Below the pieces are notes generated by a model, which searched no databases, was not told the DNA's origin, and was given only the letters and a program-made list of their open reading frames with translations. This document shows, piece by piece, positions 7,222 to 12,525 of a DNA stretch of 12,525 nucleotides. The stretch's first letter is position 1. Each line of letters starts with the position of its first letter. This stretch comes from Bacteroidota bacterium (GTDB taxonomy: Bacteria; Bacteroidota; Bacteroidia; Chitinophagales; Chitinophagaceae), in contig CANHUW010000032.1 of the NCBI GenBank assembly GCA_947463975.1, positions 1-12,525 on the forward strand, in the 5' to 3' direction. The position numbers and the translations under genes are program-made.

Positions 7222-8333
7222 TGCATTAAAACAGTTTTACCTGTTGCAGCAGATTGCTTTGCAGCTTCTAAAATTTTATTGACCATTAAATTATTGTCTA
7301 AAGAGTAGAGTCCAAAAGGCTCTACTCTTTCTTTTCCCCTTAATACTGCATGCAAATAAGAAAATGGATTGGTATACACATGTATATCCTTTTCCGTAAC
7401 CCACTTTTCAAATTCTGGCAAAGATTCTTTATTTCTTAATCTCATTTTATTCGCATTCACAGCTACTATATATGCACTATCTCCATAAACCTCCATATCT
7501 TTTCTGCTAAAAGTCCAATTCCATGAAGCCTGAATAATGGCTTGGGTTGTGGGATAATTTAAAACAATAGTTGCATCATCATCTACGCGAGGATATAGTC
7601 CAGGTTTAAATTGATTCGTGATTGCTGTTACGGATACTGGCAACTGCCCTTTCATTAAGTAAGTAATTAAATTAGCACCATAGCAACCAAAATCTACAAT
7701 AGCACCTCCTCCATTTTTTATAGGATCAGTTAACCAATTAAAAAATTCGTCCCCTACGCCAATTTCCCTTGGACCTTGATGTCCATGATGAAATACCACC
7801 TTTCTTATTTGACCAACATAATTACTATCGTTGATCAATTTAAATGTTTCATAAGTACTAGGATACCAAGAAGTCTCAAAATTGGTCAATAACAACACTT
7901 TATGTTTATCTGCGATCGCCTTCATTGATAAAGCATCTTCCAAAGTAGCCCCCAAAGGCTTCTCCACCATAATATGAATTCCTTTTGGCGCTGCAACTTG
8001 AGTAACATATAAATGCTCTTTAATAGAACCAAATGCCAAAACGGCTTCAGGTTTTTTAAGATCTAAGACTTTATTTAAATCGGTATAAAATAAAGCAGGA
8101 TCTAAGTGATATTTAATTGCATGCTTCTCGGCCAATTGTTTATCTGGCTCATAAATTCCCACTATTTCCATTTCTTCAGACTTGGCTTTATCTAAAATCC
8201 ATCCTGAGTGGCCATGCGAAGTGCCTGCTACAACTACTCTTACTGCACCAGAATAATTACTTTTTTGAGCAATAACCCACTTACTTGAAATCAATAAAGT
8301 AAGCATAAATAAAACCAAGATTTTAGTTTTCAT
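7218..8333 (-). CDS. Exported Gfo/Idh/MocA-family oxidoreductase
   Basis: The protein has 371 residues. Residues 1-23 form a Sec-type signal peptide (Met-Lys-Thr-Lys, hydrophobic core, Val-Ile-Ala-Gln) with no twin arginine. The rest has the two-domain Gfo/Idh/MocA layout: an N-terminal Rossmann domain starting at strand 31-36, the Glu-Lys-Pro signature at 124-126, and a C-terminal alpha/beta domain containing Gly-Gly-Gly-Ala-Ile-Val-Asp-Phe-Gly-Cys-Tyr at 208-218. Family members oxidise or reduce sugars, inositols or related compounds with a bound or free NAD(P). Two positions are unusual. The dinucleotide loop reads Gly-Thr-Ser-His-Gly-His (37-42) where GxGxxG is usual, and the usual catalytic His of the D-x-G-x-H motif is Tyr218, as in glucose-fructose oxidoreductase. 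No sugar-uptake or glycosidase gene is adjacent, so the substrate is open. A weak -7-like AATATTTG lies at 8362-8369 on the minus strand. Confidence 0.87.
   Translation of the reverse strand: MKTKILVLFMLTLLISSKWVIAQKSNYSGAVRVVVAGTSHGHSGWILDKAKSEEMEIVGIYEPDKQLAEKHAIKYHLDPALFYTDLNKVLDLKKPEAVLAFGSIKEHLYVTQVAAPKGIHIMVEKPLGATLEDALSMKAIADKHKVLLLTNFETSWYPSTYETFKLINDSNYVGQIRKVVFHHGHQGPREIGVGDEFFNWLTDPIKNGGGAIVDFGCYGANLITYLMKGQLPVSVTAITNQFKPGLYPRVDDDATIVLNYPTTQAIIQASWNWTFSRKDMEVYGDSAYIVAVNANKMRLRNKESLPEFEKWVTEKDIHVYTNPFSYLHAVLRGKERVEPFGLYSLDNNLMVNKILEAAKQSAATGKTVLMH
7300..7330 (+). terminator. Hairpin inside the oxidoreductase gene, likely terminator of the M28 transcript
   Basis: A perfect 11-base inverted repeat has arms at 7300-7310 and 7320-7330 around the loop TCCAAAAGG. 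On the plus strand it runs into a pyrimidine tract, TCTTTCTTTTCCCC. It begins 79 bases after the M28 stop, so it would end the rightward transcript, yet it lies in codons of the convergent oxidoreductase gene (around residues 335-345 of that protein). Confidence 0.6.
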
Positions 8334-8392
8334 AAGAGGATCTTTATACTATGAATGTAAGCAAATATTTGAAAATAACTGAAAATAAAGAA

Positions 8393-8412
8393 GGCCCCAT
8401 AGAAATGGGGCC
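8393..8412 (-). terminator. Intrinsic terminator of the BBP2 porin gene
   Basis: A perfect 8-base GC-rich inverted repeat, GGCCCCAT/ATGGGGCC, surrounds a 4-base loop (AGAA on the plus strand). On the minus strand the stem is followed by TTCTTTATTTTC. It lies 47 bases beyond the porin stop and 59 bases before the oxidoreductase start, so it separates the two leftward genes into independent transcripts. It is the only clear intergenic terminator in the window. Confidence 0.85.
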
Positions 8413-8459
8413 CGTTTAACGATTGCTTGCTTAAAAACTAAAAATCTAAAAAAATATAA

Positions 8460-9464
8460 TTACAACTTATACACTACTGCTAGTATAAAATTGCTTGCAT
8501 ATGGATTTAAGTGATTGTTCTTATTGAAAAACACTTTGTCTTTTGCATTATCAAAACGAATTTCTGGAATGATGGTTAACTTATTAAAGTGCACATTCGC
8601 AGATAAGGTATTTTGAAAAATAGAAGTACCCACACCCACAACACTGTTGATATCATTAAAATACTCAGATCTTAAAGTAAACCCTACTTTAGCATTTGGA
8701 TCATAGTTCAAATATACTGCATTGCTACTCCAGCTTTTTCCTGTATTAGTGGCTATTGTACCATCATAATTGATGGCAAACTGGGAATTTAGTACCCCAT
8801 TCAAAACAAGATCAAATTGAGACTTGCCTTTAGCCCCTTGAAAATTTAAATACCCTTTTATTTGATCATTAGCAGATGCAGAACTGAATTGTGCAATGAT
8901 TACTTTATCTGGTGAAGAAGAACTTACAAAATCAGTAGGCTGTGCAATACCTATCATCATGGCAGATTTTCCACCTAAGGCAATATCTGCCTTAATACCT
9001 GTATGAAAAAATGGACCATATGAAAAGCCATAACTCATACTATAATTTCTATTCGCATAAGCATCCAATAATTCGTAGCCAACATGTGTTGCCCATTTTC
9101 CAGCACTTAATTTAATATTTGGACGAAATGCATAACTAATAAAAATTTGCTTAAATGCTGTTGCCAATCCTTTATCATTGTATGAAAATTCTTGCGCTCT
9201 TTTACCCACCCCCAAATCTAAAGTGCCAGTGAACTTATCAGAAAAGCTTTTATCTACTTTAAAAGAAACCATGCCCAATTGTAATGATCCATTAGAATTG
9301 GTGAAACTTGTTTTGTTGTTTTCTTTATAACCAGCAAAATCTGATTTAAAATATCCATCCACATATACCGTATAAACAGTACTACTGGCTTTGGTACTGT
9401 CATTTTGAGCATCAACTGTCAAAAAAATCAACATGCTTAGGAATAGGATACTTGTTTTTTTCAT
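8460..9464 (-). CDS. BBP2-type (OmpL-like) outer-membrane beta-barrel porin
   Basis: The protein has 334 residues. Residues 1-20 are a Sec signal peptide ending Val-Asp-Ala-Gln, followed by a short Ser/Thr-rich linker and then alternating polar/hydrophobic strands throughout, as in a beta-barrel. The diagnostic segment of the BBP2 (OmpL-like putative porin) family is clear: Ala-Gly-Lys-Trp at 121-124, Val-Gly-Tyr-Glu at 128-131, Asn-Arg-Asn-Tyr-Ser-Met-Ser-Tyr at 138-145 and Pro-Phe-Phe-His-Thr-Gly at 151-156. The protein ends in a strand closing with Tyr-Lys-Leu, a slight departure from the usual terminal Phe. It probably forms a diffusion channel in the outer membrane; the permeant is not known. 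It is a single-gene unit, with the terminator at 8393-8412 and a possible promoter near 9597-9630, which would give a leader of roughly 125 bases. Confidence 0.85.
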   Translation of the reverse strand: MKKTSILFLSMLIFLTVDAQNDSTKASSTVYTVYVDGYFKSDFAGYKENNKTSFTNSNGSLQLGMVSFKVDKSFSDKFTGTLDLGVGKRAQEFSYNDKGLATAFKQIFISYAFRPNIKLSAGKWATHVGYELLDAYANRNYSMSYGFSYGPFFHTGIKADIALGGKSAMMIGIAQPTDFVSSSSPDKVIIAQFSSASANDQIKGYLNFQGAKGKSQFDLVLNGVLNSQFAINYDGTIATNTGKSWSSNAVYLNYDPNAKVGFTLRSEYFNDINSVVGVGTSIFQNTLSANVHFNKLTIIPEIRFDNAKDKVFFNKNNHLNPYASNFILAVVYKL

Positions 9465-9722
9465 AGTACGGATTTAAAATATTATATTATATTTATTTCT
9501 ATGTGTTATTAACAAGATAAAAATAGATATTTTTTACATTTTTGAATTCATTTTATAAATATATAATTTATTATAATATTTTAATTCATAAAACTACAAA
9601 CCAATATAACCCTATCAAAAGGGATACAAATAATTAATAATCAATAAAATAGGAAAATAATGTTAACTAACTGGGTCTTATCTACAATAAAAAGCAAAGA
9701 TGTATAAATTGAAGCAATAGCG
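9465..9722. other. AT-rich intergenic spacer between the S41 protease and porin genes
   Basis: This is the longest spacer in the window at 258 bases. It is very AT-rich, with runs of A, T and TATA-like steps, and holds no plausible coding frame. I see a promoter-like pair near 9597-9630 and no convincing hairpin terminator for the protease gene that ends at 9723. It probably serves as the porin promoter and untranslated leader. Confidence 0.6.
9597..9630 (-). promoter_or_regulatory. Possible promoter of the BBP2 porin gene
   Basis: On the minus strand TTTG (9630-9627) is followed after 22 bases by TTGGTTTG (9604-9597). This resembles the Bacteroidota -33 TTTG and -7 TAnnTTTG pair with one mismatch. 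Initiation would fall near 9590, about 125 bases before the ATG. In such AT-rich DNA the match could be chance. Confidence 0.3.
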
Positions 9723-11303
9723 TTAATTCATGACAAAACTTATGCTTTGCATAACAGGATCTAAGCGATTGAGTACTTTAAAATAACCCTGCTTATACCA
9801 TTTATACCTAGCTAAATTGGCTAAAATAGTTGCTTTAATAAACTGCTTGTCTTTTTCAAGCTTACTTATGAATACTTTTTGAGCTGGATTTGCTTCATTT
9901 TTTAGCAATGTAAACCAATCTACATTACTATATGCTTTTAAAAAATCTTCCTCTGTTTTGAATGCATCAAAATCTATTTTATGTTGTAGAAACCAATTCA
10001 AACAGAATTGATCCAATACATCTTGTTCCCAAATTTTAATATAGTTGGAATCCGAATAAATAGTATGAATTGGCATCCATTGATCTGGATAAATTCCTCC
10101 ACCACCATAAACAATATGACCTTTAGGGGTTTTGTAGGCTTTGCCTTTTTGAGTTGAATCTTGCTTCCCTTTAGCATCCATACTTAAACGATTATAGAAA
10201 TCATGTTCATATGCCAATTTCCCATTAGCATAAGACCTTTGAATATTTCTTCCCAATGGAGAATAATATTTTGCTGTAGTTAATCTTAATGCTCCGCCAT
10301 TAGACAACCTAAATTGTTGTTGTACTAATCCTTTGCCAAAACTTGTTCTTCCAATGATCTTCGCTCTATCCCAATCTTGTAGCGCGCCTGCCAACACTTC
10401 GCTTGCTGAAGCAGAACCCTCATCCATCAATACAAATACTTTTCCTTGTTCAAATAAGCCCTCTCTCTTAGTGGTATAATCCACTCTAGGAGCATGCAAT
10501 CCTTCTGTATACACTATTAATTTATTACCGCTAATTAATTCATCAACAATGGCCACTGCCTCAGATAACAATCCTCCACCATTCCCTCTAAGATCAATAA
10601 CTAATGCTTTGATACCTTTTTGAACCATCGGATCCATAGCTTGCATAAATCCTTCATAAGTTCTATCTGAAAATTTATCAATTCTAATATATCCAGTTGT
10701 GTCATTCATTAAATAACCAGCTTCAATAGAAGGCACTGGGACATTGCCTCTAATTACATTCTTAATGATTTTTTTACCAGCTCTTAATATTTCTAATTTA
10801 ACCGTAGAACTTTCAGGGCCTTTAATTCTTTTTCTTATTTCATCCGTATCCCATTTCTTACCAGAAATTTGAAGGGTATCATCTGCTTTCAATAAAATAT
10901 CCCCAATTTGTAAACCCGCTTTAGCAGAAGGACCCTCTTGAATAACATAAGTAACAATAACACTGTCTTTACGTTTTTTGAATTCAATTCCAATACCTCT
11001 ATAATTCGTTCCTAATTGTTCGTTCACTTCCACTAAATCTGATGGTGGTATATATACTGAGTGTGGATCTAAATGAGCAAGGTATTCTTCAATCAATCTA
11101 ACCGATAAACTATCTGCAGGTAAACTATCTACATATTTAGAACGTGCAATCTCCATGATTTCCTCAATAGGTGTAGTAGCAGGTTTACTGAATGCATCCA
11201 AAGAAAAATTACCTTTTGTAAAATTTCCAATAACCATTCCCACAATTAAAATAAGGGCGTATAAAAAAGGCTTATGCCAATTGGATGATAGATTTTCTTT
11301 CAT
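9723..11303 (-). CDS. Membrane-anchored S41 (CtpA-like) carboxyl-terminal processing protease
   Basis: I chose the ATG at 11303 (526 residues). An in-frame ATG six codons upstream overlaps a promoter-like box and precedes Met-Lys-Glu-Asn, the more natural N-terminus. A single membrane segment at about 12-27 anchors the protein with its body in the periplasm. A helical region at about 45-90 is followed by a PDZ domain (about 95-180, with Gly-Pro-Ser-Ala-Lys-Ala-Gly-Leu) and then the S41 core. Asp-Leu-Arg-Gly-Asn-Gly-Gly-Gly lies near 237-244. The catalytic dyad is Ser299 (Gly-Ser-Ala-Ser-Ala-Ser-Glu) and Lys324 (Phe-Gly-Lys-Gly), 25 residues apart as in Prc, with Gln328 four further on. The last 110 residues, largely helical, extend beyond the core. 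Relatives cleave the C-termini of envelope proteins and peptidoglycan hydrolases. It is divergent from the kinase gene, with 72 bases between the starts. Confidence 0.92.
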   Translation of the reverse strand: MKENLSSNWHKPFLYALILIVGMVIGNFTKGNFSLDAFSKPATTPIEEIMEIARSKYVDSLPADSLSVRLIEEYLAHLDPHSVYIPPSDLVEVNEQLGTNYRGIGIEFKKRKDSVIVTYVIQEGPSAKAGLQIGDILLKADDTLQISGKKWDTDEIRKRIKGPESSTVKLEILRAGKKIIKNVIRGNVPVPSIEAGYLMNDTTGYIRIDKFSDRTYEGFMQAMDPMVQKGIKALVIDLRGNGGGLLSEAVAIVDELISGNKLIVYTEGLHAPRVDYTTKREGLFEQGKVFVLMDEGSASASEVLAGALQDWDRAKIIGRTSFGKGLVQQQFRLSNGGALRLTTAKYYSPLGRNIQRSYANGKLAYEHDFYNRLSMDAKGKQDSTQKGKAYKTPKGHIVYGGGGIYPDQWMPIHTIYSDSNYIKIWEQDVLDQFCLNWFLQHKIDFDAFKTEEDFLKAYSNVDWFTLLKNEANPAQKVFISKLEKDKQFIKATILANLARYKWYKQGYFKVLNRLDPVMQSISFVMN

Positions 11304-11318
11304 GCTATATGATTCATG

Positions 11319-11326
11319 CAAAATTA
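11319..11326 (-). promoter_or_regulatory. Possible -7 box for the S41 protease gene
   Basis: The minus strand reads TAATTTTG here, an exact match to the Bacteroidota -7 consensus TAnnTTTG. No clear -33 TTTG is seen. It overlaps the farther of two candidate start codons (11321), so if used it would place initiation between the two and favour the ATG at 11303, with a very short leader. Confidence 0.35.
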
Positions 11327-11375
11327 CATGAATTAAAGCTTAAAAAATGCTAATTTCACGCAGAGATCAATCCAC

Positions 11376-12224
11376 ATGAAAAACAACTTTATTATCGCTG
11401 ATAGTGGTGCTACCAAATGTCAATGGACGATTGTTCAACAAAACAAGAAAAAGACCATTACAACCATTGGAATTAGCCCCTATTTTTTAAGTACAGAAGA
11501 AATCATTCTCATTATTGAGAAAGCTTTTGATAAAAAAGTGGATTACAATGCAATAAAGGATGTTTATTTTTATGGAACGGGCCTGAGTAATGCAAGCAAT
11601 GTGCAAACAATAAAAAAAGCTTTGAAAACATTGTTTAAAAAAGCATCCTTAGATATTCAAACAGATTTAATGGCCATTGCAAGAGCTGCTTGCATGAACC
11701 AAAAAGGGGTGGCTTGTATTTTAGGTACTGGTTCGAATGCAGGTTTTTATAATGGAAAGAAAATTATAAAAAATAGTCCAGGTTTAGGATATGTTTTAGG
11801 GGATGAAGGGAGTGGCACTTATTTAGGAAAGAAAGTGTTGCAATATTACTTATATAAAACTTTTGACGAGGATTTAATGAATGCTTTTGAACAAAAGTAC
11901 CATCTAGATAAGTCCACTATTTTAAATAAAGTTTACAAAGAACCTTTAGCCAACAGATATATTGCTCAATTCACGGAGTTTTTAGTAGAAAACCGAGGCC
12001 ACTACATGATTGAAAATATTATTGAGGATGGCTTAAATGATTTTTTCTTTACCCACTTGAATAAATTAAATGAATCATGGCTATACCCTATTCATTTTGT
12101 GGGAAGTGTTGCATACGGGTTTAAAGATGTATTGAAACAATTGGCACATACTTATGAATTTGAATTAGGAAAAATCATGAAAACCCCAAGCGAGGGTTTA
12201 TTAGCTTATCACAACAAGCATTAG
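11376..12224 (+). CDS. BadF/BadG/BcrA/BcrD ATPase-family protein, N-acetylglucosamine kinase-like
   Basis: This 282-residue cytoplasmic protein has the ASKHA (actin/hexokinase) nucleotide site. The phosphate-1 loop is Asp9-Ser-Gly-Ala-Thr-Lys14, a probable catalytic or metal Asp is Asp97 (Gln-Thr-Asp-Leu-Met-Ala), the phosphate-2 loop is Leu-Gly-Thr-Gly-Ser at 115-119, and the adenosine motif is Val-Gly-Ser-Val-Ala at 242-246. Gly-Asp-Glu-Gly-Ser-Gly at 142-147 is the signature shared with eukaryotic N-acetylglucosamine kinase. ATP-dependent phosphorylation of an amino sugar, perhaps from cell-wall recycling, is therefore the best guess, though Bacteroidota members of this family are mostly untested. 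The usual Gly-Gly in the first loop is Ser-Gly here. A weak -7-like TAATTTCA lies at 11351-11358. The stop is 9 bases from the next start, so the two genes are probably co-transcribed. Confidence 0.85.
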   Translation: MKNNFIIADSGATKCQWTIVQQNKKKTITTIGISPYFLSTEEIILIIEKAFDKKVDYNAIKDVYFYGTGLSNASNVQTIKKALKTLFKKASLDIQTDLMAIARAACMNQKGVACILGTGSNAGFYNGKKIIKNSPGLGYVLGDEGSGTYLGKKVLQYYLYKTFDEDLMNAFEQKYHLDKSTILNKVYKEPLANRYIAQFTEFLVENRGHYMIENIIEDGLNDFFFTHLNKLNESWLYPIHFVGSVAYGFKDVLKQLAHTYEFELGKIMKTPSEGLLAYHNKH

Positions 12225-12233
12225 CAGCATTGT

Positions 12234-12525
12234 ATGCACGACATAGAACCTTACTATCATTGGAGACATTTATATACTGCAGAAGAAGATGCTAGATCTC
12301 CTTTTTATGGTCAGACCTATAGTGAATTTGAATTTTCTCAAACAGTTTATAATTATTATATCCACCCACAATGGGATTCGATTGGCAGCAAGACTCTTTA
12401 TATTAAAATCATTTATGCAGATTACGATCTTCAATTTGCCATCATTGAAATGATTGGCGAATGGAATGACGCCATCGAAAATGATATCATGACATTCAAA
12501 AGAGAGGTCTTAGAAAAATTGATGG
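12234..12525 (+). CDS. Conserved uncharacterised protein, N-terminal part
   Basis: A frame opens with ATG at 12234, 9 bases after the kinase stop, and runs off the window end with 97 codons visible. It has no signal peptide or membrane segment and is rich in aromatic and acidic residues, so it is probably cytoplasmic. The composition is strongly non-random: Tyr-Asn-Tyr-Tyr-Ile-His-Pro-Gln-Trp-Asp at 39-48, Gly-Ser-Lys-Thr-Leu-Tyr at 51-56 and Gly-Glu-Trp-Asn-Asp at 75-79. From memory it resembles an unnamed family widespread in Bacteroidota, but I cannot name a domain or function. Codon usage matches its neighbours. Tight linkage to the kinase suggests a shared transcript, not necessarily a shared pathway. 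Confidence 0.75.
   Translation, partial: MHDIEPYYHWRHLYTAEEDARSPFYGQTYSEFEFSQTVYNYYIHPQWDSIGSKTLYIKIIYADYDLQFAIIEMIGEWNDAIENDIMTFKREVLEKLM

Noticed and set aside
7230..7245. Short inverted repeat AACAG/CTGTT near the oxidoreductase stop
   Set aside because: A 5-base stem without a T tract, inside coding sequence, is expected by chance.
9611..9626. CCC...GGG near-palindrome in the porin spacer, considered as an operator
   Set aside because: Only three bases pair on each side and the flanks do not match as an inverted repeat.

Overview
The window looks like chromosomal DNA of a low-GC member of the Bacteroidota. The signs are an outer-membrane TonB-dependent receptor tail, a BBP2-type porin, Sec signal peptides ending in Ala-Gln or Ser-Gln, no convincing Shine-Dalgarno sites, and AT-rich promoters resembling the TAnnTTTG box of that phylum. 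The gene set suggests a Chitinophagaceae-like organism, but that placement is inferred from style and not proven. I see no RNA gene, insertion sequence, phage gene, CRISPR array or attachment site.

Layout: the tail of a TonB-dependent receptor (1-216, +) is followed by an exported M24 metallopeptidase (282-1613, +). This converges, 4 bases apart, on a minus-strand two-gene unit: an O-antigen-ligase/TPR membrane protein (5661-3325) followed 6 bases later by a DUF885 metallopeptidase (3318-1618). Next come an exported M28/carboxypeptidase Q-like peptidase (5752-7221, +) and an exported Gfo/Idh/MocA-type oxidoreductase (8333-7218, -), which converge and share the four bases TTAA at their stops. 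A BBP2 porin (9464-8460, -) has its own intrinsic terminator. Upstream of it lies a 258-base AT-rich spacer and then a membrane-anchored S41/CtpA-type protease (11303-9723, -). Divergent from that protease are a BadF/N-acetylglucosamine-kinase-like protein (11376-12224, +) and, 9 bases later, the start of a conserved uncharacterised protein (12234 to the window end, +).

How the genes fit together: most products act in the envelope or periplasm. Four are peptidases (M24, DUF885, M28, S41), and with the receptor and porin they could serve envelope maintenance or use of peptides and sugars. The O-antigen ligase family protein points to polymer ligation or glycan transfer. Apart from the two short same-strand pairs, the genes are separately oriented and need not share a pathway.

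I did not find a clearly new system. The most distinctive signal is structural. At both convergent junctions, strong inverted repeats resembling terminators lie inside the coding tail of the opposing gene (1510-1547, 1625-1670, 7300-7330). Other points worth checking are the exported oxidoreductase with an altered active site and cofactor loop, and the kinase/unknown-protein pair at the right edge.
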